Origin: Mya arenaria
Taxonomy: Eukaryota; Mollusca; Bivalvia; Myida; Myidae
DNA length: 64,000 bases
Reading direction: 5' to 3'
Assembly (NCBI RefSeq): GCF_026914265.1
Contig: NC_069129.1
Coordinates: 21,747,945 to 21,811,944, forward strand
Below, piece after piece: positions 22,769 to 35,479 of this stretch. A model generated the notes under the pieces. That model searched no databases. It was not told the DNA's origin and was given only the letters and a program-made list of their open reading frames with translations. Within the stretch, counting starts at the first letter, position 1; each line of letters opens with the position of its first letter. The translations under genes and the position numbers were made by a program.

Positions 22769-23745
22769 ATGCCCCCGAAGGTGGGCATATTAAAATCGCA
22801 CCGTCTGTCCGTCCGTCCGTGTGTCCGGCTCAATAACTCGTGTCCGGGCTGTAACTTTCCCTTGTATGGACGTATTTTAAAATAACTTGCCACATGTGTT
22901 CCATATACAAAGAGGACGTGTCGCGTGCAAGACCCATGTCCCTACCTCTAAGATCAAGGTCACAATTAGTGTTTATTCACAATGGAGTGCTGCATATCGT
23001 GTCCGGGCTGTAACTTTCCCTTGTATGGACAGATTTTAAAATAACTTGCCACATGTGTTCCACATACTAAGACGACGTGTCGAGTGCAAGACCCGTGTCC
23101 CTACCTCTAAGTTCAAGGTCACATTTAGTGTTTATTCACAATGGGTTGCTGCATATAAAGACATAGAGTATCGGTTGTCATGTCCGGGCTGTAACTTTTC
23201 CTTGTATGGACAGATTTTAAAATAACTTGTCACATATGTTTGACATACTAAGACGACGTGTCGCGTGCAAGACACGTGCCCCTACCTCTAAGGTCAAGGT
23301 CACACTTAGTGTTTATTCACAATGGAGTGCTGCATATAAAGACATAGAGTATAGGTTGTCGTGTCCGGGCTGTAACTTTCCCTTGTAAGGACAGATTTGA
23401 AAAATAACTTGCTACATGTGTTCCACAAACCAAGACGACGTGTCGCGTGCAAGACCTGTGTCCCTACCTCTAAGGTCAGGGTCACACTTAGGTGTTTATT
23501 CACAATGGAGTGCTGCATATAAGGACATAGAGTATAGGTTGTCGTTTCCGGGCTGTAACTTTCCCTTGTATGGACAGACTTTAAAATAACTTGCCACATG
23601 TGTTCCACATACCAAGACGATGTGTCGCGTGCAAGACCCGTGTTCCTACCTCTAAGTTCAAAGTCACACTTAGTGTTTATTCACAATGGAATGCGGCTAA
23701 TAAGGACACAGGCTATAGTTTGGCGTGTCCGGACTGTAACTTGTT
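22769..23745 (+). mobile_element. Tandem-cored hairpin-ended element, 5' copy, 3' end missing
   Basis: Starts ATGCCCCCGAAGGTGGGCAT, then GTCCGTCCGT-type text, then about five diverged tandem units of roughly 185 bp (TGTCCGGGCTGTAACTTTCC ... CTACCTCTAAG ... TTCACAATGGAGTGCTGCAT). The same element with both ends is at 29563-30494. This copy stops near 23745 without the terminal hairpin. It lies just 3' of Flightless-1 exon 4. Confidence 0.8.
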
Positions 23746-23815
23746 GTTTAGATGATTCCACGTTCAATCCTTGCCGCTTTTCGGTACTGTTTTTCGAACT
23801 GTCCAATCAAATCCC

Positions 23816-25479
23816 GGTCCTTGGACTTACCGAAATACGATTATTTACCGAAAGACGGATACAATTACCGAAATACGCATGAAAGTTACCGAAAGACCCC
23901 TCCTAATGCATTTATTTTATTGTTTTTATATTAATATTATACAAATACATTACCAAACCAAATTTTAGAGAAAAATATTAAAATATAATGATGTAATAGG
24001 CAGTTGAAATTTCAGTGTTCGAGATCGAATTCCGCGTGCCGACTCGCCAACGGAAAGACAGATAAAAGCTTCCAAAATAAACAATTATTCCAATTTATGA
24101 TGATCTCATAATATTCATATAACTATGATATTGTCTTTATTCAATTGAACAATAAGTAAATATTTTCATGAACTTTTTCATTTTTATGAGTGTATTTTAG
24201 TTATATGAATATTATGAGATCATCATTAATTGGAATAATTGTTATATATTATATGTCATTGAAATAGTTGTCTCCCTTAGCCAACCGAAAGACGATTTAA
24301 CGCAGGTAAAAATAACTTATTAGTTGTTGTATTATTAAAATGATTATGAATTTGGATTCAAATAATAGCATTTATATTCTTATGGAAATGTTAGATCAAT
24401 AAACAGCATTTGAAAGTATTTTGGAATATACTTGAAACATTGCCTTTGAAATAGGTCGAAAATGTCGCTAAAATCATTTACTTTTAAACTAACTTAGATC
24501 TAAAGTATAGTTTAGGGCTTTCAAATTATAATATTGTTTTATATGAAAATTGAAAAAAGAAGTTTTTAAACAGCAAAGTTCTCATCTTCAGATAAATTAG
24601 CTTACTTATGGACAATAATAACCAGACCACACCAAATACACAAAATCAGGCGTTGTTTAAAACAACATAATTATCACCCGGTATATGACACCCCACAAAG
24701 TAGCGGCACGTTTTTGGGGGACAGTTTGGTATTATTGAAAGTGTGTTAATTTGGGTACTAAACCCTTTTTGGCTCTGTGTCACGTGTTGAGTAAATACCA
24801 TAATAATTACGCGATAAAGGACCGAAGTACGTGTACATTTATAATTGCGGGTGATTTCACACAAATTGACGGCTTCATTTGAAGATTCATAAATAACAAT
24901 CGCGAGTAAAAAGGTAAGTTATTGCTGTAAGTATTAAAGAAGTCCAAATTAATAGAACGTTACACTCTGAAATCATTAATGATGGATGAGTTTCCTTGTG
25001 CTATATGTGTTGTTGACTGAAGTAGTGATCAATGCATACATTGTTCTAATTGTAGGAATTGGGTTCATGCTAAATGTTCTGAATTGTCCGAGCAAGACCT
25101 TAAGTCTTGGAGTGCCAAAAACCTCAAATTTGTTTTTAAATCGTGTGCATATAGTGGATTATCATATGATGCACTTGCAAGGTAAGTACCTGTTATATTG
25201 AAGGAGTAGACATATAGAGTGTCTTCTCATTCATTTTGTTATTGCAATGATATATCTATATATATGCCATTAGAAGAAACTTTTATCATATGATGTAAAT
25301 GTTAATAGGTAAAACACAATTTTTTTATAATTTTTGGCTACAATGCGTATAATCATTATATATACAAGATTATTTAAAAATAAATGCATTAGAAGGCGTC
25401 TTTCCGTAACTTTCATGCGTATTTCGGTAATTTTATCCGTCTTTCGGTAAATAATCGTATTTCGGTAAGTCCAGGGACC
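23816..25479. mobile_element. DNA element with 99-bp terminal inverted repeats
   Basis: 23816-23914 and 25381-25479 are inverted copies, each 99 bp, differing at only a few bases. Each arm holds repeated TTACCGAAAxAC motifs (for example TTACCGAAATACGATTATTT). The 1.7-kb body contains a second inverted repeat (24080-24125 with 24198-24243) and the PHD-like exon at 24979-25181. No convincing target-site duplication was seen. No transposase was recognised. Confidence 0.8.
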
Positions 25480-26880
25480 CGTTTACATTGACCTCAGACG
25501 AACTTTGATCTATTTACATAGTTAATACTGATTTTTGGGTCGACCAAAAATGAAAAGATGGATGAACTAAGTGATATGACATTAGATCAGTTCAATTTGT
25601 GGTCAATTCATGCATTGAAGGTATAATTAGCCAAACGAAAGCAGTCAATAAATGGCACCTTCGAAGAGCTTGCTGCGAGGTATCTTGAATTTGATTATTT
25701 ATGCATATTTTGGATAATATTTGTTAACTACATTGTGTTTTTATTTTTTGTTGATATTACTGAATCTTGAATTTTTTTATGATACAGGAAACTGCATATT
25801 TAAAGAAATATATTTCAGAATACGATTTATAACTCCGGGTCTTCCATAGTGCCAAAGTGGGTGGGGAAATGATATACAATTTTAAACATTAATTTGACTG
25901 TAAATCTTGCCTCAGATAAAAGTAGCTTTAATTTAGCTCTTAAAACATAAGGTAATGTGTGACGTATACAAATTTATTGAGAATGTCACTTTAATAGTTG
26001 TATAAGAAATGGGAAATGACAACACCAAACATTCTTTTTTTAAAAATGTATGCTATTTTTTCAGAGCCTTCTGTGCATGGGAAAAAGACGTTCCAGTAGA
26101 CCATGATGGAAAGGAAATCGAAATGGGACTGCTTAAGGAGTACAAGGCCAAGCTTCTTGTGGATGGAGACGTCATACCAGATCCAGTCTCATTATCTTCC
26201 GGGTGGATAGGTGAAAAAAAGGCAACCAGCAATGGCCATCCATTTATATCACTGACATATCTATGTATATTGAGGGATGTGGTCATAGTGCAGTTATGAA
26301 CAAGTTAATGAGTGAATATAAGTTAGGGAAAGCATACAGATATTTTGACAGTGGCTGGGTCCGGGAAGTGTTCATTCATGAAATAAGACATAACAGTGAC
26401 AAGTGTGTGCTTAAGGCCAAAATAACTCCCTCACAAGGCACTAACAATGCTTGTTATAATGTGTGGATATGTGTGAGAAAGGATCTGCCAGACAAGCCAG
26501 GAGGTGAGATCCTGAGTGCATACTGTACGTGCACAGCAGGGATGTATGGGACATGTAACCACATTGCACGGGTGCTGTTTCGGTGTGAACATTAAAAAAG
26601 AGAGTTTAGAAATGCCGCCAACTGTTTTGGAAAATGCAAAAACCTCCTCCTCAAAAGAAGACTTCCTTAATAAAATAAACTTAACAAGGAAACAAATTGA
26701 CCCCCGTCTCCTCTTCCAGCATGCATGCAGGGGTGCATGGATGACCAGTAGACTGTGTTTGTCTCACCCAAAATCTGTACCACATAATATTCTCATTAGG
26801 TTCAAGTCCTTTTCACACCTTTCTTTTATGATCTTAAAATGTTGTACGAATGAGAGACGTGGGTCAAGATAAAGGCCTAA
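24979..26880 (+). pseudogene. Broken gene with PHD-like, SAP-like and SWIM zinc-finger exons
   Basis: Exon a, 24979-25181: MMDEFPCAICVVD, then an in-frame TGA (25018-25020), then CIHCSNCRNWVHAKCSEL, a Cys/His spacing like a PHD finger, with donor GTAAGT. Exon b, about 25530-25679: LDQFNLWSIHALKV, in-frame TAA (25624-25626), then LAKRKQSINGTFEELAAR, the helix-turn-helix pattern of SAP motifs. Exon c, from about 26065: an open run to about 26225, a frameshift near an A7 run (26214-26220), then a second frame ending AYCTCTAGMYGTCNHIARVLF (26515-26577), a SWIM zinc finger (CxC...CxH), and a stop at 26593. Such PHD/SAP/SWIM combinations occur in animal gene families related to YqaJ-type nucleases. 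Two stops and one frameshift make it non-functional as read. Exon a lies inside the TIR element, exons b and c outside. Confidence 0.6.
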
Positions 26881-29109
26881 AAACCATACAACTTTTTCAA
26901 AAACGATCTTTTGACCTCCTTAAAATACGTCGACAGTTTGCCTAGGATTATTGCCAAATAGCATACCTATAGTTTTAGTTTTTTAGTTTTTATCCCCCGC
27001 CGAATCGAAGGTTTCGGGAGGGGGATATTGTTTTGGCGTTGTCCACCCGTCTGCCATTCCGTCTGTCATTCCGTCCGTCCGTCCGCTACAATATCTTGGT
27101 AGGCATTAATCAGAAAATGTTCAAACTTGGTCAGAATGTCCCCCTTGGTCAAATCTCGCTGCTTGTACAAGTGGGTCACATGGGGTCAAAAACTAGGTCA
27201 AAAGGTCAAATCTTAGAAAAATCTTTGGAACATACTAGAGGCATTATACATGGTCAAATATTCATGAAATTTAATCAGAATGTTTTCCTTGATGAACTCT
27301 TGGTCGTAATTACAACTGGGTCACATATGATCAAAAATAAGGTCACTAGGTCAAATCTTAGAAAAATCCGAAGCCATATCATAGGAATGATTGTTCAAGT
27401 TATGTTCAAACTTGGTAATGATGTACCCCTAGTTTAAATATGGACCACTTAAAAAAGTGGGTCACATGGGTATTAAACTAGGTCACTAGGTCAAATTTTA
27501 GAAAAATCTTTGGAACATATTAAAGGCATTATACATAGTCAAATATTCATAAAACTTAATCAGAATGTTTTCCTTGATGAAATCTTGGACTTATTAAAAA
27601 ACTGGGTCACATATGGTCGAAAATTAGGTCACTAGGTCAAATCTTAGAAAAATCCGGAACCATATCATGGTAATGATTGTTCAAGTTATGTTCAAACTTG
27701 GTAATGATGTACCCCGTGATTAAATTTGGACCACTTAAAAAGTGGGTCATATGGGGTCAAAAACTAGGTCACTAGGTCAAATTTTAGAAAAATCTTTGGA
27801 ACATATAAGAGGCATTATACATGGTCAAATATTCATAAAAGTTAATCAGAATGTTTTCCTTGATGAAATCTTTGACTTATTAAAAACTGGGTCACATATT
27901 GTCGAAAATTAGGTCACTAGGTCAAATCTTAGATTTTTTGTCCGGAATGGTAATGATTGGTCGGTTTATGTTCAAACTTGGTCATGATGTACCCCTTGAT
28001 AAAATATGGACCGCTTGTAATAATGGGGCACATGGGGTCAAAAACTAGGTCACTAGGTCAAATCTTTGAAACACATTAGAGGCATTATGTATGGTCTAAT
28101 ATTCATGAAACTTGATCAGAATGTTTTCCTTGATGAACTCTTGGACATGTTTTAAACTGGGTCAAATGTGATAAAAAATAGGTCACTAGGTCAAATCTTT
28201 TAAAAATACTGTCTGAAACTATTAGATGATGTTGATTGGTCAGATTATGTTCAAACATGGTCATAATGTTCTCTTGGGTTAAATTTCGACTACGTTTTAA
28301 AAGTGGGTCATATGGGTCAAAAACAAGGTCAATAGGTCAAATTTTAGAAAAAATATTGGGAACACATTAGAGGCAATCTGATACTCATGAAACTTAATCA
28401 GACTGTTTTTAGCTCACCTGAGCACAAAGTGCTCAAGGTGAGCTATTGTGATCGGTCTGTGTCCGGCGTCTGTTGTCCCTCGTTCGGCGTTCAGCATCAA
28501 CAATTGGTTATAATCATCTTCTTTTCCTAAACCACTTGGACAATTTTGATGAAACTTCATAGGAATGATCCTTGGTTGGTGCTTTTTCAAAATTGTTCAA
28601 AGAAATGAATTCCATGCAGAGCTCTGGTTGCTATGGCAACCTAAAGAAAAATGTGAACAATTGGTTAAAATCATCTTCTCCTAAAGCTTGGACAATTTTT
28701 ATGAAACTTCAAAGGAATGATCCTTGGTTGGTGCTTTTTCAAAATTGTTCAAAAAAAGAATTCCATGCAGAACTCTGGTTGCCATTGCAACATAAAGTGG
28801 TTGCATTTGCAACTTAAAGGAAAAATTAATTTTTACTCAATAATAAATTTAATAATCAGACTTTTCCATTGAACTTCATGTAGATTATTGTTCATGCAGA
28901 TGCTACAATCTTATATTCTGTGTGGATAGTGTTATTCACTTATAATGTATTTAAAGAATATTTGATTTATTAACATTAGAAGGAATGTGATGTTGTCCTA
29001 GATGGGCAATTGTGATTATATTAATTGAAGGTGTTGAATGTGATCTGAAGTTTGATCTTTAGAGCTTAAGGCAGTTTATTGATTTTATTGGATGGTGCAC
29101 TGTTTGTTG

Positions 29110-29530
29110 TTTGTGTATCTGTACTGAAAGTTCTTTCAGTGTGCAAGCAGTTTAACATAGTTTTGTCAGTGTGCAGACAATTGAACAAAGTCCTGTCACT
29201 GTGCAGGCAATTGAACATAGTCCTGTAAGTGTGCAGGCAACTGAAAAACACCTGTCAGTGTGCAGGTATCTGTACCAAGTGCTGTCAGTGTGCAGTCAAT
29301 TATCAAGTCCTGTCAGTGTGGTGCGCAGGCAACTGAACAAAGTCCTGTCAGTGTGGAGGTGAGAATCAAATTCTGTCCGTGCGCAGTCAATCATCAAGTC
29401 CTGTCAGTGTGCAGGCAAATGAACAAAATCCTGTCAGTATGCAGTCAGTCACCAAGTCCTGTCAGTGTGCAGGAAACTGTGACAATTCCTGTCAGTGTGC
29501 AGGCAACCGTGACAAGTCCTGTCAGTGATT
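29110..29530. repeat. Short-unit minisatellite (CCTGTCAGTGTGCAGGCAA)
   Basis: About 14 diverged units of roughly 25-35 bp share TCCTGTCAGTGTGCAG. They lie inside the middle element, ahead of the inner one. ORFs with CxSxL-like periodicity are by-products. Confidence 0.8.
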
Positions 29531-29562
29531 ATCCATGCAAGAGGTTTGACCAGTATGTTTTT

Positions 29563-30494
29563 ATGCCCCCAAAGGTGGGCATATTAAAATCACATTGTCC
29601 GTCCTTCCCTCCGTGTATCTGGCTCAATAACTCGTGTCCGTGCTGTTACTTTCTCTTGTATGGACAGATATTATTATAACTTGCCACATGTGTTTGACAT
29701 ACCAAGATGATGTGTCGTGTGCAAGACCCGTGTCCTTACCTCTAAGGTCAAGGTCACGCTAAGCATTTATTCACAATGGAATGCTGCATATAAGAACATA
29801 GAGTATAAGTTGTCGTGTCTGGCTGTAACTTTCTCTTGTATGGACATATTTTAAAATAACTTACCATGTGTGTTTGACATACCAAGACGACGTGTCGCAT
29901 GCAAGACCTGTGTCCCTCCCTCTAAGGTCAAGGTCAAACTTAGGTGTTTATTCCAAATGGAATGCTGCATATAAGGACATAGAGTATAGGTTGTCGTGTC
30001 CGGGCTGTTTCTTTCTCTTGTATGGACATAATTTAAAATGACTTGCCACATGTGTTTGACATATCTAGACGACATGTTGTGTGCAAGACCCGTGTCCCTA
30101 CCTCTAAGGTCAAGGTCACACTAAGTGTTATTCACAATGGAATGCTGCAAAAATAAGGACAAAGGGTATAGGTTTTCGTGTCCGGGCTAAAACTTTCTCT
30201 TGTATGGACAGATTTTAAAATGACTAGCCACATGTATTCGACATACCAAGACGACATGTCCCTACCTCTAACTACCTCTAAGGTGAAAGATACACTAAGT
30301 GGTTATTCACAATGGAATGCTGAATATGAGGACATAAGAGTGTAGGCTGTCAAGTATGGGTGGTATTTCAGAGGCAATTTATAACTTGCCATATGAATTT
30401 GACACGTAAAGGCAAGATCAACTTTTCATGTACTTGTTCATAGGTCAATGTCACGTTCGGGGGCATTCGTCACATACTGTGACAGCTCTTGTTC
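29563..30494 (+). mobile_element. Inner element of the nest, complete (ATGCCCCC family)
   Basis: 5' end ATGCCCCCAAAGGTGGGCAT at 29563. About four tandem units of roughly 180 bp follow. The 3' end has the inverted repeat TTCGGGGGCAT (30456-30466), hairpin GTCAC ATACT GTGAC (30469-30483) and tail AGCTCTTGTTC. Same family as 22769-23745. This is the best copy for defining both ends. Confidence 0.85.
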
Positions 30495-31439
30495 AATATT
30501 CTTTGAAAAACAAGCTATATTGATAACAAAGGTTAAACTCTTTTACTCGGGTGAACGAATTAGGGCCATCATGGCCCTCTTGTTCTTGATTGGTGTTAAA
30601 AAGTTTGAAACTGAGTCACATGGGGTCAGAAACCAGGTCAGTAGGTGAAATCTTTGAAAAATTGTGTCCTTAACCAAACATTGGTATTGAATAGTCAGCT
30701 ATGTTCAAATTTGATCAGAATGGTTGCCTTAATGAAATCTTACAAGAGTTTTAAAATTGATCCCATGGGGGCAACCACTAGGTCACTAGGTCATATCTTA
30801 CAGAAATCTTGGGAACACTCTAGAGGCAATACATCTGCTCTTATTTCCATGAAACTTAACCAGAATGTTTGCCTCGATGAAATCTTGGAATAGTTTGAAA
30901 CTAGTAGGTCATATGGGTCAAAATTGAGGTCACAGGGTCAAATCTTAAAAAAACCTTGTGGACTCTCTAGAGGCTATTTTTTGCCATATATCTGGACCAA
31001 TCTTCATCAAACCTGATCAGAATGTTTGCCTTGATGAAATCTTCGATTAGTTTGGAACTGGGTAATATGGAGTCATAAACTAGGTTTCTTGGTCAATTCT
31101 AAATGCTACAATCCATGGACATATTCCATATGGAGTCCAGACCTTCTTGGGCTCTTTCTTTTAGGTCTTACAAGTTGGACCCCATTTGCTATATGCCCCA
31201 GTCATCGGCAAACTGGCTTACAACCATCCCAGAGTTTGTTTACTATTTCAGGAAAACTTAAGGATATTAGGGAAAGTTCTTTATTACCGTGGATAGAGCT
31301 CTTAAATGCGGGGTTTATGGTCTTTATTTCACAAAAATTCTCCAAATATTAAGAAAGTTATCTTTAAAAACCTTACCTGAATTGAGACTTGTTGACATTT
31401 GTTGCCATGCACTTTATCAAATAAGTCACGTGGGTTCTC

Positions 31440-33215
31440 CACCGTGTCTAATGGTAAAATAATTTTAAAGCTTGTCGCAGTGATAACTCAACAATGCCTA
31501 GACCTATGGTCATTAAACTTGATATGGAAGTTGGGCCTGACCAGTACATGACCTCTATTGTTTTGGGGGTCATCGGGCCAAAGGTCAAGGTCACACTGGC
31601 CTTGAATGGTAAAAGGTTGTCCGAGTGATAACTCAACAATGCCTGCACCAATGGCCCTCATACTTGACTTGGAGGTTGGGCCTGACCAGTAGATGACCCC
31701 TTTTGTTTTTGGCGGTCATCATGCCAAATGTCAAGGTCACAGTGACCTTGAATGGTAAAAGGTTGTCTGTGTGATAACATGACAATGCATGCACCCATGG
31801 CCCTCAAACTTGACCTGGAAGTTGGGCCTGACCATTAGATGACCCCTATTGTTTTTGGGGGTCATCACGCCAAAGGTCAAGGTCACAGTGGCCTTAAATA
31901 ATAAAAGGTTGTCCGTGTGATAACTCGACAATGCCTGCACCCATGACCCTCATACTTGACTTGGAGGTTGGGCTGATCAGTACATGACCCCTATTGTTTT
32001 TGGGGTCATCGTGTCAAAGGTCAATGTCACAGTGAGCTTTAACGGTAAAAAGTTGTCCGTGTGATAACTCGAAAATGCCTGCACCCATGGCCCTCAGACT
32101 TGACTTGGAGGCTGGGCCTGACCAGTAGATGACCCCTATTGTTTTTGGGTGTCATCGCGCCGAAGGTCAAGTTCACAGTGACCTTTTATACTAAGGTTGT
32201 CCGAGTGATAACTCGACAATGCCTGCACCCATGGCCCTCAAACTTGACTTGGATGTTAGGCCCGACCAGTAGATGACCTCTATTGTTTTTGGGGGTCATC
32301 AGGCCAAAGGTAAATGTCACAGTGACCTTCAATGATAAAAAGTTGTTCGACTGATAACTGAACAATGCCTGCACCCATGGCCCTTAAACTTGGCTTGGAG
32401 GTTGGGCTTGACCAGTAGATGACCCCTTTTGATTTTAGGGGTCAAAGGTCAAGGTCACAGTGATTTTGAAAGCAAACACGGCAATTCTTGGATCTACGTT
32501 CATCAAACTTGACATGAAGGTTGTGCCTGACCGGTAGATGACTTCTCTTGACTTTGGGGGTCATTGGGCCAAGGTCAAAGTCACAGTAAACTTTAACACA
32601 CAAAAAGTTAACAAATCTTCTCCCAGTGATATCTCAACAATTCCTGAACCTATGATCATCAAACTTGACTTGGCGGCTAGGCCTGGGCAGTAGATGATCC
32701 TTATTGATTTTAGGAGTCATCCGGTCAAAGGTCAAGTTCACAGTGACCTTGAATGCGAAAATGTTTCGAGTGATAACACAACAATGCCTGCACCCAAGGC
32801 TCTCAAAATTGACTTGGAGTTGCGTCCGACCAGTAGATGACCCCTTATGATTTTAGGGGTCATCGAGTCAAAGGTCAAGATCACAGTGACCTTGAACAAA
32901 AAAAGCTTGTCTGTGTGATAACTTGTCAGTGCCTGCACCCATGGCTCTAAAACTTGACATTTAGGTTTTTGGTGACCAGCTGATGACTTCTATGGATATT
33001 GAGGTCATAGAGTCAAAGGTCATGGTCATAACACACTCTATCCGTACACTTTGAATGGTCATAATCTTAAAATTGCCTCAACAGCATCCAATGTCAGTGA
33101 AAAATCAGCTGTCTTTTTGGTCCATGCATATTTCATTCAAATGTCCATATAATCCTGACAAAATGGCGCTCAGGGGGGGGGGAGGGGGGCATAATGTTTG
33201 ACAAACATCTCTTTT
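31440..33215 (+). mobile_element. Tandem-cored element, 3' end preserved
   Basis: About eleven diverged units of roughly 145 bp (GTGATAACTCGACAATGCCT, CTTGACTTGGAGGTTGGGCC, AGTAGATGACCCCTATTGTT, CAAAGGTCAAGGTCACAGTG). The 3' end is a GGGGGCAT-like stretch, hairpin ATGTTT GAC AAACAT (33194-33208), then CTCTTTTTT. The 5' end is not clear. Non-coding. Confidence 0.75.
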
Positions 33216-34581
33216 TTATTTTTAATTTATGATGTTATTGTTTTTAATACTTATATACTTAATGAAATCTGTAGCGTGCTCGCCAAATGGGTATAACCCG
33301 ATGGCGAGGGTAAATAAGTTCACCCCCGCCCCCATGTCGTCTGTTTTGTCTAGCACGTCATATTTCTTCAAATGCATATGAAATGAACGTGTTTATCATA
33401 TAATTTCTACTTTATTTATACTCACGATTTTTTCTAATTTACTGCTGACAATTTAACTTAAATATGAATTCTACCGAAACCACAAAATACAAATATGAAC
33501 GAATCGGTCGGATCTTACAAAATATCTAATTGTTATATACATACAATACCAGCAAATGTTATTGAAAAACCAAATAGCGTATGCATTTTAACAATACGAC
33601 AGATAAAATATTGTATTAATCTAACTCAAATCAGATAACATTAAACACAAAACATCCTGGTCTTACAAATAACCATAAAGTAATGTAAACACATCCGTAT
33701 TAAAATGACTCAAAAAGGTAGCGTGAGGTAATTACTTTTTGACGGCTGTTTTACGCCTTCGTAGTTACCATTGTATTCTTGGTAGTATGATATAACAAAA
33801 ATGTGTTTTGTTGAATCATTTAGACCTCCTCACATTCACTGCCGCTAAATTAGTATTTTTAAGTTTGCTTGTTTTCTCTCGTGGTATTGTATAACTTGAT
33901 TGTAAATAATACAATATTAATATAAATGAATAAATAAGACTGAAGGAGTAAAACATGAGATATTGTTTGTAATATTGATGTTCAAATATGCCTTTTTTTC
34001 ATACTTGTATATTGTCCATAAAATAAAACAGTCATATGTTTAGAAAAAGAAAATGAAAAATTCGGTAGTATTTTAAGGCTCTTGCTTAAAAAAAATATTA
34101 TTAGGAAAGTGAATTTAAGTTTAAAATTAAACATCCCTTCTAAGAATTTAGTTTTCTGTGTAAAGTTTGGACATGATTTTTAAACAGGAAAAGAATGTGT
34201 GTTTTTTACAAAAATATTGTTTCTCTTAGTAGTTTTTATTTGTAAATATTTATTATTTATTTCATGGGCTGTTTATTGTAAAATGAGTTTGCATGTTAAA
34301 ACTTCATATTTGGGCAATATTGACATGTTTTGTAGACAGAAGGGTAAACTAATGAAAAACAAAGGCAATTGATCTTGTGATTAAGGGGCATCATGAATGG
34401 TGAAAACACAAATTAATTCCTCTACCATTTCAAGCAGAATGTTATTTACTTTAACTGAATATTTCGTATCCTGTAACACGCTTATTTTCAGCGGAAAACT
34501 TTATCCAATGGAAGCTTTTTTGCAACCAATTTATTGCATTTCTTTACACTCTTGTCAAAATTAAATTCCTTCTTTCTTTTT
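33216..34581. other. AT-rich stretch, no gene seen
   Basis: No exon, RNA gene or repeat recognised. Confidence 0.55.
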
Positions 34582-35463
34582 AGCCGGATTTTTCATAGAA
34601 AAATTATGGGTTATAGAATGGCGAAAACCGGGCGGGCGGGCTGGCGTTAACAATTCTGCGTTAAAGTTTTCATTTTATGTAATAAAATCAAGAGTTTTTA
34701 TCCAATGGTAATTAAACTTGGTCAGACTATTTGTCGGCATGTTATCTTGAATATATTTGAATATGGGTCATCCCGGGTCAAATTCTAGGTCACTAGGTCA
34801 CATCTTAGGAAAATCATTCCACATCATAAATTCGACAATTTTTGTCAAATCTTTATGAAACTTAGTCAAAATATTTGTCTTTATAATATCTTGAAAGTTT
34901 TTTTTAATATGGGTCATCACTGGTCAAAATCTAGGTCACAAGGTCAAATCTTAAGAGGAAGAATTCCACGGCCATAAAAAATTATTAATTTTTGTCAAAT
35001 CTTTATGAAACTTGCTCAGAATATATATCTACTTGTTGCCTTAAACATTTGTTAATATGGGTCATCTCAGATCAAAAACTAGGTCACTAGGTCAAATCTT
35101 AGGAAATATTTTCCTGATGTCATAAAAATAAAATAAAAATGAAACTTTTACATTTTTTTTCTCCAGGATATCTTAGTCACATTAAAGTATAATAGATTTT
35201 CAAGAAACTTTTACATTTTTTTCTCCAGGATATCATAATCACATTAAAGTAGCATACCGGTAATTTACAAGTTTTGTCCTGCAGGATATTGATTTTTTTT
35301 TTCAATTTTCATGACATTTGGTTACTTTACATACATACACAGTATAAATATGGGTCTTTTTGGTTAAAATTCTAGGTCACTAGCTCAAATCCTCGGTTTG
35401 CAAAATTGCAACGTCAAATAAAAATCCGGCTTTAATGCGGCGTTGCCGCATTGGCGTCTTGTT
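34582..35463 (+). mobile_element. Tandem-cored hairpin-ended element (AGCCGGATTTTT family)
   Basis: Inverted ends AGCCGGATTTTT (34582-34593) and AAAAATCCGGCT (35420-35431). The right end is followed by hairpin AATGCGGC GTT GCCGCATT (35434-35452) and tail GGCGTCTTGTT. The core holds about three diverged units with AATATGGGTCATC, CTAGGTCACTAGGTCA and TTTATGAAACTT. No coding capacity. Confidence 0.85.
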
Positions 35464-35479
35464 GTTCATGTGATATTCA

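Larger units (their letters stand above)
28411..30585 (+). mobile_element. Middle element of the nest (AGCTCACCTGAG family)
   Basis: Begins AGCTCACCTGAGCAC followed by its hairpin partner (GTGCTCAAGGTGAGCT). Ends CTCGGGTGAAC (30546-30556, partial inverted match to the start), hairpin GGGCC ATCAT GGCCC (30563-30577) and tail TCTTGTTC. Same family as 1-592. It is itself interrupted by the element at 29563-30494. Confidence 0.75.
26992..31120 (+). mobile_element. Outer element of a three-level nest (GGTCA-repeat core)
   Basis: Starts ATCCCCCGCCGAA with an imperfect hairpin (answered by TTTCGGGAGGGGGAT), then CCGTCCGTCCGTCCG, then diverged units of roughly 270 bp containing TCAAACTTGGT, GGGTCACATGGGGTC and CTAGGTCACTAGGTCAAATC. 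The core is interrupted at 28411 and resumes at about 30586 with the same text. It fades near 31120. The true 3' end is not seen. The non-coding ORFs in it can be ignored. Confidence 0.7.

Noticed and set aside
24979..25181. The in-frame TGA in the PHD-like exon as a selenocysteine codon
   Set aside because: The position is not a redox-type site, the next exon has a TAA at an equally abrupt place, and a frameshift follows; simple decay explains all three.
31440..33215. Repeated minus-strand ORFs starting MQALxSYHxDN as a protein family
   Set aside because: They are translations of the tandem core of a non-coding mobile element.
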